From positions 248,001-312,000 of the forward strand of contig JAXLRF010000002.1 in the NCBI GenBank assembly GCA_046331225.1: a DNA stretch of 64,000 nucleotides, written 5' to 3'. The DNA is from VFMC01 sp046331225 (GTDB lineage Bacteria > Actinomycetota > Acidimicrobiia > Acidimicrobiales > Ilumatobacteraceae). The notes below the pieces were generated by a model. The model was not told where the DNA came from. It did not search any database and saw nothing but the letters and a program-made list of their open reading frames with translations. The position numbers and the translations under genes were made by a program. Shown piece after piece: positions 25,441-33,774 of this stretch; positions within the stretch are counted from its first letter, which is position 1; each line of letters opens with the position of its first letter.

Positions 25441-25923
25441 ATGAGCACCACCGGCAAGCCCGACCCGATCGAGAAGGTCTCGATCATCATCTCGAAGGGA
25501 TCGCTCGAGGGGGTCTACCCCGGGCTGATCATGGCCAACGGCGCTCGCGCCGAGGGCATCGAGTGCAACCTCTTCTTCACCTTCTTCGGCCTCGACGCGA
25601 TCCACGCGAAGCGCATGGAGCACCTGAAGGTCGCCACCGTCGGCAACCCCGGCATGCACATCCCGACGTTGCTCGGCGGTCTGCCCGGGATGAGCGCACT
25701 GGCGACGCACATGATGACGAAGAAGATGGACGAGATCGACATCCCGCCGATCGCCGAGTTCATGGAGATGATCGCCGACACCGGTGCGGGCATCTACGCC
25801 TGCAAGGCCACCGTCGACATGTTCCACCTCGAGAAGAACGACTTCATCCCGCAGCTCGACGACATCATCACCGTCGGCGACTTCTACGAGATGGCCGCGG
25901 GCGGCCAGATCATCTTCACGTGA
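25441..25923 (+). CDS. DsrE2-type sulfur relay protein (DsrE/DsrF-like family)
   Basis: 160 residues. VSIIISKGSLEGVYPGLIMANGARAEGIECNLFFTFFGLDAI is the N-terminal DsrE2 signature with its hydrophobic segment. A Met-rich stretch follows (LPGMSALATHMMTKKM) and then Cys121 in AGIYACKATVDMF, the usual sulfur-bearing residue. DsrE2 proteins move sulfane sulfur between rhodanese/TusA and DsrC-type carriers. It is flanked by the DsrC-like carrier 47 bp upstream and the CstR regulator downstream. No TusA gene is present, so the upstream donor is likely SQR-made persulfide or the rhodanese. Confidence 0.85.
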   Translation: MSTTGKPDPIEKVSIIISKGSLEGVYPGLIMANGARAEGIECNLFFTFFGLDAIHAKRMEHLKVATVGNPGMHIPTLLGGLPGMSALATHMMTKKMDEIDIPPIAEFMEMIADTGAGIYACKATVDMFHLEKNDFIPQLDDIITVGDFYEMAAGGQIIFT

Positions 25924-26072
25924 CGACCTCGCGCAGGTCGAGTGTGCCGGACGTGTCGAACGACGACGCGCCGCTCGACCCATCGGGATCTGGTCCGGTG
26001 TCGACCCCTCCGGGCCCGAGCGACGCCGCAGCGGGCGACCACCCGTCCGCTGCGGCGTCCGCAACCCGTCCG

Positions 26073-26101
26073 TTGATACCTCAAGGGGTATCCGGTACTC
26101 T
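26073..26101 (+). promoter_or_regulatory. Promoter of the CstR gene with overlapping operator
   Basis: TTGATA (26073-26078), a 17-bp spacer and TACTCT (26096-26101) form a good sigma-70-like promoter. The predicted start is at or one base before the ATG at 26109, so the mRNA would be leaderless. The palindrome ATACCTCAAGGGGTAT (26076-26091) covers the -35 edge and spacer, which would allow autorepression by CstR. Confidence 0.7.
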
Positions 26102-26108
26102 ATCGGTC

Positions 26109-26378
26109 ATGGAACTGCCCGAAGACACGATCGCCGATCTCCAGCGCCGCCTGCGGCGTGCCGAGGGCCAGGTGCGCGGCGTGCAGCAGATGCTCGCCGA
26201 AGGGCGTGACTGCCGCGACATCGTCACCCAACTGTCGGCCGTCACCAAGGCGCTCGAGCAGACGTCGTTCCTGATGGTGGCCGCCGGGCTCACCTGGTGC
26301 GTGTCCGATCCCGAGCGTGCCGCCGCCGAGGGCTACTCGATGGAGGACGTCAAGAAGATGTTCCTCAAGATCGCCTGA
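26109..26378 (+). CDS. cstR: CstR-type persulfide-sensing repressor (CsoR/RcnR family)
   Basis: 89 residues, all-helical CsoR fold: LQRRLRRAEGQVRGVQQMLAEGRDCRDIVTQLSAVTKALEQTSFLMVAAGLTWCV. Cys35 and Cys64 are 29 residues apart, as in CstR. The residue four before the second Cys, which is His in copper-sensing CsoR, is Gly60, so the Cu(I) site is incomplete and persulfide sensing by a Cys-Cys polysulfide link is the better reading. Three matching operators lie upstream of SQR, of itself and of the dioxygenase. A strong hairpin follows at 26404-26433. Apparently leaderless. Confidence 0.85.
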   Translation: MELPEDTIADLQRRLRRAEGQVRGVQQMLAEGRDCRDIVTQLSAVTKALEQTSFLMVAAGLTWCVSDPERAAAEGYSMEDVKKMFLKIA

Positions 26379-26403
26379 CCAGACCCCATCTCCGACCCGC
26401 GAG

Positions 26404-26433
26404 ACACCCCGACGCCGGCCCGCGTCGGGGTGT
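26404..26433. terminator. Strong hairpin after cstR
   Basis: ACACCCCGACGC, six bases, then GCGTCGGGGTGT: a perfect 12-bp stem 26 bp after the cstR stop. There is only a weak T-rich tail. It probably ends the sqr-dsrC-dsrE2-cstR transcript before the separate dioxygenase promoter. Confidence 0.75.
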
Positions 26434-26450
26434 TCCGCGTCTCGGCACAG

Positions 26451-26493
26451 ATACCCCCGGGGGTTGACGGACATATACCCCTAGGGGTATCAT
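26451..26493 (+). promoter_or_regulatory. Leaderless promoter of the persulfide dioxygenase with two operators
   Basis: TTGACG (26464-26469), an 18-bp spacer and TATCAT (26488-26493) place transcription start at the ATG at 26500. The perfect palindrome ATACCCCTAGGGGTAT (26475-26490) fills the spacer and enters the -10. A weaker half-matching copy, ATACCCCCGGGGGTTG (26451-26466), lies over the -35. This is a direct layout for repression by CstR. Confidence 0.75.
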
Positions 26494-26499
26494 GACGGC

Positions 26500-27906
26500 A
26501 TGATGTTCCTGCGCCAGTACTACCTCGGGTGCCTCTCGCACGCGAGCTATCTCGTCGGTGACACGGCTTCCGGGAAGGCCGCTGTGATCGACCCGCAGCG
26601 CGACGTCGACGAGTACCTCGCCGATGCCGCCGCACACGGCTTGACGATCACCCACGTGATCGAGACCCACTTCCACGCCGATTTCCTGTCGGGCCACCTC
26701 GAGCTCGCCGAGCGCACCGGCGCGGCGATCGTCTTCGGTCGCTTCGCCGAGGACAAGGCCGAGTTCCCGATCGAGGCACACGACGACGGCGACATGATCG
26801 TCCTCGGCGACGTCGTGCTCGAGATCCTCGAGACGCCCGGTCACACGCCCGAGTCGATCAGCATCGTCGTCCGACCCGAGGGCCCGAGCAGCGCCCCGCA
26901 CGCGGTGTTCACCGGCGACACGCTGTTCATCGGCGACGTCGGCCGCCCGGACCTGCTCAGCGCGATCGGCTTCACCGCCGACGACCTCGCCCGCCGGCTG
27001 TACCACTCGCTGCACGAGAAGCTCCTCGTCCTGCCGGACGAGACCCTCGTCTACCCCGCGCACGGCGCCGGCTCGGCGTGCGGCAAGAACCTGTCGACCG
27101 AGACGGTGTCGACGATCGGCGAGCAACGCGCCACCAACTACGCGCTCGCGCCGATGACCGAGAGCGAGTTCGTCGAGGCCGTCACCCAGGGTCAGTCGGC
27201 CGCGCCGCTCTACTTCCTGTTCGCGGCGATCAAGAACCGCACGATGCGCGACCTCCTGCCCGAGGACGTGCAGGTGCGGACGATGAGCCTCGACGAGGTG
27301 CAGGCGGCGATGGCCGACGGCGCCGTCGTCGTCGACGCTCGCGACGACATGGCCTTCGCGCTCGGCCACCTGCGGGGCTCGGTCAACGTCGGCTTCAGCG
27401 GTCGCTTCGCCGAGTACACCGGCGAGGTGATGCAGCCGGGCACGCCCATCGTGCTCGTCACCGATCCCGGGCAGGAGCAGTTGGCCGCGATCCGGCTCGC
27501 CCGCATCGGGTTCGATCACGTGCTCGGCGCGCTCGCCGAGCCGCTGCGTGCCTTCGTCGAGCACCCCGAGGTGGTCGAGCGCCTCTCGCGGCTCACGGTC
27601 GCCGAGTTCGCAGCGCGCCAGCGCGACGTCGAGGGCCTCGTCGTCGTCGACATCCGCAACCCCGGCGAGACGGCACTCGGGTCGATCCCCGGTGCTCGGA
27701 TGGTCTCGTTGCCGACGCTGCTCACCCGCATCGACGAGCTCGACAAGGACGCGCCGACCGTGGTGTTCTGCGCCGGCGGCTATCGGTCGGCGATCGCGTC
27801 GAGCCTGCTGCGGTCGCACGGCTTCACCGACGTCTCCGACATCATCGGCGGCTACACCGCCTGGTCGGCCGCCCAGCAACCCGAGGCGACGGCAGGTGCG
27901 CGATGA
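26500..27906 (+). CDS. Persulfide dioxygenase fused to two rhodanese domains
   Basis: 468 residues. Residues 1-245 are an ETHE1-like metallo-beta-lactamase domain: THFHADFLSGH (His57, His59, Asp61, His66), PGHTPES and FTGDTLFIGDVGRPDL. An inactive rhodanese domain without Cys follows (about 255-345, IVLVTDPGQEQLAAI), then an active one (about 360-460) with Cys424 in FCAGGYRS. Similar fusions (CstB-like) oxidise persulfide to sulfite and then form thiosulfate. Start ATG 26500 or the adjacent second Met. It overlaps the next rhodanese gene by ATGA. Controlled by the CstR-type operators in its promoter. Confidence 0.92.
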   Translation: MMFLRQYYLGCLSHASYLVGDTASGKAAVIDPQRDVDEYLADAAAHGLTITHVIETHFHADFLSGHLELAERTGAAIVFGRFAEDKAEFPIEAHDDGDMIVLGDVVLEILETPGHTPESISIVVRPEGPSSAPHAVFTGDTLFIGDVGRPDLLSAIGFTADDLARRLYHSLHEKLLVLPDETLVYPAHGAGSACGKNLSTETVSTIGEQRATNYALAPMTESEFVEAVTQGQSAAPLYFLFAAIKNRTMRDLLPEDVQVRTMSLDEVQAAMADGAVVVDARDDMAFALGHLRGSVNVGFSGRFAEYTGEVMQPGTPIVLVTDPGQEQLAAIRLARIGFDHVLGALAEPLRAFVEHPEVVERLSRLTVAEFAARQRDVEGLVVVDIRNPGETALGSIPGARMVSLPTLLTRIDELDKDAPTVVFCAGGYRSAIASSLLRSHGFTDVSDIIGGYTAWSAAQQPEATAGAR

Positions 27907-28250
27907 ACGGAGACGACAGCCTGCCCTCGATGACGCCCGCCGAGGCAGCTGCGGCACTGCGTGACGGCGCCATGCTGCTCGACGTCCGCGAGTACGAGGA
28001 GTGGATGGCCGGCCACGTCGACGGCGCCACCCACGTGCCGATGCAGCGTGTGCCGTTGCGTCTCGACGACCTGCCCCGCGATCGCACGGTCGTGTGCATC
28101 TGCCGTTCGGGTAACCGGTCGGCGCAGGTGACCGCGTTCCTGCTGCAGCAGGGTGTGCGGGCCGTCAACGCCACCGGTGGCATGCGCGCATGGGCGGCCG
28201 ACGACCTCCCGTTCGTCAACGCCAACGGCCACGCCGGCGTCGTCGCGTGA
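27903..28250 (+). CDS. Single-domain rhodanese
   Basis: 115 residues, one rhodanese domain: LLDVREYEEWMAGHVDGATHVPMQRVP, then VVCICRSGNRSAQVTAFLLQQGV with active-site Cys67 in CRSGNRS. It moves sulfane sulfur between thiols and small acceptors. The start overlaps the dioxygenase stop as ATGA and the exporter gene follows in 10 bp, so all three are one transcription unit. Likely partner: persulfide entering or leaving the dioxygenase. Confidence 0.9.
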   Translation: MNGDDSLPSMTPAEAAAALRDGAMLLDVREYEEWMAGHVDGATHVPMQRVPLRLDDLPRDRTVVCICRSGNRSAQVTAFLLQQGVRAVNATGGMRAWAADDLPFVNANGHAGVVA

Positions 28251-28260
28251 GGCGGTCGTC

Positions 28261-29058
28261 GTGCGCGCGTTCCTCGCCTCCCCACTCGGCTTCCTGATCG
28301 GCCTGTCGCTCGGTGCGCTGGGCGGCGGCGGATCGATCCTCGCCGTGCCCGCGCTCGTCTACGCAGCGGGCCAGACCCCGAAACACGCGACGACCACCTC
28401 GCTCGTGCTCGTCGCGATGACGGCCCTGATCGGCATCATCCCCCACTGGCGCGCCGGGCGGGTGCGCGTGGGCCCCGGTGTCGTGTTCGGCGCCGCCGGC
28501 ATCGGCGGCTCGCTGCTCGGCTCTCACTGGAACCGCAGCGTCGACCAGGACGTGCTCCTCCTGGCGTTCTCGGGGCTGATGCTCGTCGCCGGCTGGGCCA
28601 TGTGGCGCCGGAACCGTGAGGCATCGGCTCCGGCGCCGCGCCCGGTGGGCGCGGCGGTCGCGATGACGCCGATCGCGCTCGACCTCGACACGGCCGCGCG
28701 CGTGCTCGTCGCCGGCAGCTTCGTCGGGCTGCTGACCGGGTTCTTCGGGGTGGGCGGCGGCTTCGTCATCGTCCCTGCGCTCGTGTTGGCGCTGCGGTTC
28801 TCGATGCCCGAAGCGGTCGGCACCTCGCTGCTCGTCATCACGATCAACGCGGTGATCGCCCTGTACAGCCGGCTCGATGCCGGAGCGATCGAGTGGGGCA
28901 CCGTGATCCCGTTCACGATCGCCAGCCTGGGCGGGGTCGTGGTCGGTGGCCGCGTCGCCGGTCGGGTCGACTCGCGCAAGCTGCAGCGGTGGTTCGTGTG
29001 GTTGCTGGTCGCCGTCGCGATCTACACCGCCACGCGCTCCACCATCGCGCTCACCTGA
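28261..29058 (+). CDS. TauE/SafE family sulfite/anion exporter
   Basis: 265 residues with seven or eight transmembrane helices. The two TauE/SafE repeats are visible: GFLIGLSLGALGGGGSILAVPALVYAAGQTPKHATTTSLVLV and VGLLTGFFGVGGGFVIVPALVLALRFSMPEAVGTSLLVITIN. It probably exports sulfite, thiosulfate or a related sulfur anion from the preceding dioxygenase. GTG start; last gene of the dioxygenase operon. It converges with the beta-propeller gene over an 18-bp gap with no visible terminator. Confidence 0.88.
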   Translation: MRAFLASPLGFLIGLSLGALGGGGSILAVPALVYAAGQTPKHATTTSLVLVAMTALIGIIPHWRAGRVRVGPGVVFGAAGIGGSLLGSHWNRSVDQDVLLLAFSGLMLVAGWAMWRRNREASAPAPRPVGAAVAMTPIALDLDTAARVLVAGSFVGLLTGFFGVGGGFVIVPALVLALRFSMPEAVGTSLLVITINAVIALYSRLDAGAIEWGTVIPFTIASLGGVVVGGRVAGRVDSRKLQRWFVWLLVAVAIYTATRSTIALT

Positions 29059-29076
29059 CGCCCGCCGTGCTCGCGG

Positions 29077-30366
29077 TCACTCGCGCCACACGCGTGACAC
29101 GCCGGCGAAACTGACGACGTACACGTCGTCGTGCCACCCGGGCGCGCCGAACAGCACGCCCTGCACCGGGCTCCCGCTGTCGACACGGCCGAGCTCGTCG
29201 CCGGTCTCGATGTCGAGCACCACCACCTGGTCGCCGGTGTGGGCCGGATCGTGATCGTTCATCACCAGCTCGCCGGTGGCGCTGAAGCAGATCGGGTGCA
29301 TGGCCTGCCCGAGCGATCGCTGCCACCGGGGCCGCAGCTCGGTGAACGGCTCGTCGTACGACCAGGCCGTCACCGTCGTGTTCGAGCTGTCGTAGCCCAC
29401 GGCGATCCGCCGCACGGGATCGACGATCGGCGGGTTGGCGATGAGCCCGTCCGGCGCGCCGCACACCTCGGCCAGCTCGACCGCCGCGGACGCGAGGTCG
29501 ACGCGCACCAGGTGCAACGGGCACGCGTTGCGACCCACACCGACGAACGAACCGGCGAAGTGCTCGGTGCCGGCCCCGTCGTCGAGGAACCACGCCGCCC
29601 CGTCGACGATCACCGGATCCCATCCGTAGGTCTGCCCCTCGAGCGTGCGGTACACGGGCGCGAAACCGGCGTCGTGCACCAGCGCCGAACCGGTCCAGTG
29701 CAGGCGTTGCAGCGTGCGGTCACACACGACGTACACGTCGTCGCCGTCGGCGCTGATCCGGGCGACGGACGGCTCGGGCAACACCGCTCGGGCCGCGATC
29801 TCGAGGGTGCCCGGCCGCAGCACGACGAGCTCGCAGTCGGCGTGGGCGTCGTTCGGGTCGCCGGGTCGTACGCCGGCGAAGTCCTTCGTGACCACATGCC
29901 CGTCGGGCAGCACGACGAAGCTGTTGTACGGACGCGTGCGCGGCATGCGGCGACTGGCGAGCAGCTCGAGCTCGGCCGACAGCCGGTGCACGTGCGCACC
30001 GAACGCCACGTACAGCGAGCCGTCCGCGTGGGCCGCCAGCCCACCGGGCCACGTGGGGCCACCCGGCAGGTCGGGCGAGCGCCGAACCGTGGCGAGCGAG
30101 ACGGGGTCGATCTGCTCGACCCACGAGATGGCCTCGTCGCCGCCGGTGTGGCACAACAGGAACACCTCGCCCGGGTCGCGCAGCACCACCATCGTCGACG
30201 CGATCGCCATGCGGAACTGCGATCGCAACGTTCCACCGTCGCGCAGCCCGAGACCACCAGGTCGATCGGCGAGCGCCCGCCGCTGGGGTCCTCCGTCCTC
30301 GGCGGGCCACGGGCTCGGCCAGAGCGCGGCGGGTCGGATCACGGGGTCGTCACCGGGGTTCGTCAC
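29077..30366 (-). CDS. Beta-propeller-like protein of unknown function
   Basis: About 429 residues. Repeated WD/PQQ-like strands can be seen (MVVLRDPGEVFLLCHTGG, GLAAHADGSLYVAFG, VVLPDGHVVTKDFAG, ARISADGDDVYVVCDRT, VVVLDIETGDELGRVDSG), which suggests a six- or seven-bladed propeller. No signal peptide or catalytic motif was recognised. GTG 30366 is chosen; GTG 30378 is also possible. Divergent from the SDR at 30388 with only 21 bp between them, so both would need promoters inside each other's coding region or overlapping cores. Function unknown. Confidence 0.65.
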   Translation of the reverse strand: MTNPGDDPVIRPAALWPSPWPAEDGGPQRRALADRPGGLGLRDGGTLRSQFRMAIASTMVVLRDPGEVFLLCHTGGDEAISWVEQIDPVSLATVRRSPDLPGGPTWPGGLAAHADGSLYVAFGAHVHRLSAELELLASRRMPRTRPYNSFVVLPDGHVVTKDFAGVRPGDPNDAHADCELVVLRPGTLEIAARAVLPEPSVARISADGDDVYVVCDRTLQRLHWTGSALVHDAGFAPVYRTLEGQTYGWDPVIVDGAAWFLDDGAGTEHFAGSFVGVGRNACPLHLVRVDLASAAVELAEVCGAPDGLIANPPIVDPVRRIAVGYDSSNTTVTAWSYDEPFTELRPRWQRSLGQAMHPICFSATGELVMNDHDPAHTGDQVVVLDIETGDELGRVDSGSPVQGVLFGAPGWHDDVYVVSFAGVSRVWRE

Positions 30367-30387
30367 GGCGTGCGACACTACGGCCCC

Positions 30388-31167
<780 letters not shown>

Positions 31168-31188
31168 GCCGCGTCTACCGTGGAGGGC

Positions 31189-31692
31189 GTGTCCGAGCAG
31201 CCCGACATCGACCGCGACCTCGCCCGCATCAACGATCAGCTCCGCCGCCTTCGCTTCGCGTCGTTCGACGAGCACGCCGCCTGGGAGGTCGGGTGCGACC
31301 TGCGCCATCGGGCGCTCGAACGGCACGCCGCGGTCACGATCGAGATCCGACTCAACGGCGACACGGTGTTCCTGCACGCGATGCCGGGCACCACGCCGGC
31401 CAATGCCGACTGGGCCCGTCGCAAGCGCAACGTGGTCGAGTGGTTGCACCAGCCGTCGTACGCGGTCGGTCTGCACGCGATCCGCGACGGCCGGTCGATC
31501 CTCGACTCGATGGGACTCTCGCACCGCGACCACGCGTCGCACGGCGGCAGCTTCCCGATCATGGTGCAAGGCGTCGGGTGCGTCGGTTCGGTCACCGTGT
31601 CGGGTCTGCCCCAACGGGTGGACCACGCGCTGGTGGTCGAGGCGTTGGCGGCCCGCCTGGGTGTGCCCCTCGACGAGGTCGCCTTCGACTGA
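31189..31692 (+). CDS. UPF0303 (GlcG/HbpS-like, haem-degrading fold) protein
   Basis: 167 residues from GTG 31189; GTG 31180 also fits, but the shorter form aligns with the usual N-terminus of the family (LARINDQLRRLRFASFDEHAAWEVG). The family pattern continues with LNGDTVFLHAMPGTTPANADWARRKRNVVEWLHQPSYAVG and ends FPIMVQGVGCVGSVTVSGLPQRVDHALVVEAL. UPF0303 proteins share the GlcG/HbpS fold. The biochemical role is not established. Probably co-transcribed with the SDR upstream; a strong hairpin follows. Confidence 0.8.
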   Translation: MSEQPDIDRDLARINDQLRRLRFASFDEHAAWEVGCDLRHRALERHAAVTIEIRLNGDTVFLHAMPGTTPANADWARRKRNVVEWLHQPSYAVGLHAIRDGRSILDSMGLSHRDHASHGGSFPIMVQGVGCVGSVTVSGLPQRVDHALVVEALAARLGVPLDEVAFD

Positions 31693-31705
31693 CACGCACC
31701 CCGAA

Positions 31706-31750
31706 CGCGATGAGAGATGAGCGCCCCAGGGACGCTCATCTCTCATCGCG
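31706..31750. terminator. Perfect 18-bp stem hairpin between convergent genes (family C)
   Basis: CGCGATGAGAGATGAGCG, nine bases, then CGCTCATCTCTCATCGCG: perfect 18-bp arms. It lies between the convergent UPF0303 gene (ends 31692) and the secreted repeat protein (ends 31767), so it can serve as a bidirectional terminator. The same arm sequence recurs at 41371-41473, showing it belongs to a dispersed family. Confidence 0.8.
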
Positions 31751-31766
31751 GATCGGTGGGGTGGGG

Positions 31767-33041
31767 TCAGGCGGGGGTGAGCGTGAACCAGCCGTTCAGG
31801 TCGGCCACGACCTCGGTGCCCTCGTTCACGAACAAGCACACCTTGCCGCCGTCGCCGATGCGCACCGGCGTGAGGTTGGCCTGGTCGACGCCGCGCACGA
31901 AGTTGAGGAACGACGCCAGCGGACGGGGACGACCGCACGGCCACGCCGTGACGTAGCCCCGGCCGGCGGCCTCGGTGATCGTCACGTTGAGCATCACGGC
32001 CTTGGCGTCGGCTGGCACGCCGTTCTCGCCTGCGACGGCGATCTCGACCACGCTGCCGCGGCCCAGACGGGTCGGCCGCGAGCCGACGATCCCGGTGCCG
32101 TCACGGGTGTCGAGCACTCGCACCGGGGTGACACCGGTGAACACCACCGCCGGATTCGGCGAGAAGTAGCCCTGGATGTCGACCACGAGATCGGTGGCCA
32201 CCGAGGCGTAGAAGCACACCTGGCCGCTGCTCGACACCCGGCTCGTGGCCAGGTTGGCCATCGTCGCGTTGGCCGGGTCGAAGTTGACGTTCGACACGAT
32301 CGGCCGCTGGCGATCGCACGGGAACACCGTGATGTAGCCGGCCTGCGTGGCGTTCGCGACCGTCACGTTCATCGTCGCCGCGCGCACGTCGGCGTCGGCG
32401 GGCACGCCACCGGCACCGGGGATCGTCACCGGCAGCACCTCGCCGGCGGCGAGCTGGCCGATGGCCCGGCTGCCGAGGCCGGTGCCGTCGCGGGTGTCGA
32501 CGATGCGCTCGGGGCTGAGCGGCTCGTAGAAGAAGCCCGGCACCGTGGCGACGTCGTCGCCGTACCAGCCGGACAGGTCGGCGACCAGCTGAGTGGTCGC
32601 GGCGGTGAAGAAGCAGACGTGTCCGTCCCTGCCCACCTTCGCGGTCACCTGGTTGGCGACGTTGACGCCGCGACGGAAGTTGACGTTCGACGCGACCGGG
32701 CGCACGTCGCCGCACGGGTACACCGTCACGTAACCCGGGCCCGCGGCCTCGGTGACGGTGACGTTGAGCACCACTGCGCCGGCACCGGTGTCGGGCACGC
32801 CGCCCACACCGGTGACGTCGAGCTCGAGCACCTGACCGATGCCGAGCGGACCGACGCGCTGGTCGACGACACCCGTGCCGTCACGGGTGTCGAGGATGCG
32901 GAGCGGGTCGACCGGGGTGAACGTGCCCCGAACGGGGACGGCGGCCGACGCCGTCCCTGCCGAGACGAGCGCGAGGCCGGACGCCGCGGCACAGAGCGCG
33001 AGCGCCGACGCGATCGCGCGGCGGGTGAAGAGGCGGATCAT
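31767..33041 (-). CDS. Secreted protein with three ~115-residue repeats
   Basis: 424 residues from the ATG at 33041 with AGGAG upstream. A signal peptide (RRAIASALALCAAASGLALV to SAGTASA) is followed by three repeats, each beginning with a Pro/Val-Arg-Ile/Val-LDTRDGTG motif, then GxGGVP, a VTVxxAxxxGYVTxxPC segment, VNFxxG, and VxFxxxxxTxLVxDxxGWF/YF. Paired Cys in each repeat may form disulfides. Such repeat modules are common in actinobacterial surface or extracellular proteins, often attached to hydrolases; here no enzyme domain is present. The function is probably structural or carbohydrate-binding, which is inference. Confidence 0.8.
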   Translation of the reverse strand: MIRLFTRRAIASALALCAAASGLALVSAGTASAAVPVRGTFTPVDPLRILDTRDGTGVVDQRVGPLGIGQVLELDVTGVGGVPDTGAGAVVLNVTVTEAAGPGYVTVYPCGDVRPVASNVNFRRGVNVANQVTAKVGRDGHVCFFTAATTQLVADLSGWYGDDVATVPGFFYEPLSPERIVDTRDGTGLGSRAIGQLAAGEVLPVTIPGAGGVPADADVRAATMNVTVANATQAGYITVFPCDRQRPIVSNVNFDPANATMANLATSRVSSSGQVCFYASVATDLVVDIQGYFSPNPAVVFTGVTPVRVLDTRDGTGIVGSRPTRLGRGSVVEIAVAGENGVPADAKAVMLNVTITEAAGRGYVTAWPCGRPRPLASFLNFVRGVDQANLTPVRIGDGGKVCLFVNEGTEVVADLNGWFTLTPA

Positions 33042-33122
33042 GAGGACTCCTGAGGGGTGTCGATGGCGGAGACCGACGGGTGCGGTCGGCCGCCGGTGGG
33101 CGGCCGACGGCGACACTGCGCC

Positions 33123-33701
33123 TCAGGTGTGAGGAAGCTGTGATGAGTCGGTGACCGATGGATCATCGGTCCGATCATCGGCGGACAGCTCGGTGTCCTG
33201 AACCCCCGCCGTGGTACGGCGGCGCCGATCGGCCAGCTCGACCCAACCGACCCAGCCCAGCGCGACGAGCGTCAACGCCCCGGCGCTGGCCAGCAACGAG
33301 CCGGCCGTACCCACCGAGACGTCGGTGACGATGCCGTCGACGGCCCGCACCAGCACGCTGTCGGCGCCGCCGGCCGTGCCCTGGCTGGTGATGTAGTCGC
33401 GCACCGAGTCGGCGTCGGTGACCAGCGACAACCGCGCGAGGAAGATCGCGATCAGCGCCGCGGCGCCGAGCCCTGCCAGCACACCGAACGGCGCCAGCCG
33501 ACGGGCGAACAGAACGGTGACGACGGGCAGCAGGATCGCGAGCAGCAACAGCGTCTCACCGACCATGCCCTCGAGGCGCACCATGCCGAACCGGTCGTCG
33601 GCACCGTCGACGGTGACGACGATGCCGGTGAACGCCGCGGCCACGAGGGCCATGGCGGCCAGGATGCTCGCGACGACCGGACCCCAACGCACGACGGGCA
33701 C
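33123..33701 (-). CDS. Four-helix membrane protein of unknown function
   Basis: About 192 residues from GTG 33701. Four hydrophobic segments: WGPVVASILAAMALVAAAFTGIVV, LLLLAILLPVVTVLFA, FGVLAGLGAAALIAIFLARLS, and a last one around LLASAGALTLVALGWVGWV. The C-terminal 35 residues are charged and acidic. No family recognised. A putative extracytoplasmic loop lies between helices 3 and 4. Divergent from the acyl-CoA ligase (73-bp gap) and 81 bp upstream of the secreted-repeat protein on the same strand. Confidence 0.65.
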   Translation of the reverse strand: MPVVRWGPVVASILAAMALVAAAFTGIVVTVDGADDRFGMVRLEGMVGETLLLLAILLPVVTVLFARRLAPFGVLAGLGAAALIAIFLARLSLVTDADSVRDYITSQGTAGGADSVLVRAVDGIVTDVSVGTAGSLLASAGALTLVALGWVGWVELADRRRRTTAGVQDTELSADDRTDDPSVTDSSQLPHT

Positions 33702-33774
33702 CGTACCGCCACCGACCCGCCCCGACGGTGCACCGGTCTCGCACGGCCCCGCCGGGTCTGGCACGCTGTCGCCC

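Noticed and set aside
26109..26378. Copper-sensing CsoR
   Set aside because: The His four residues before the second Cys is Gly, and the genes around are for sulfur, not copper.
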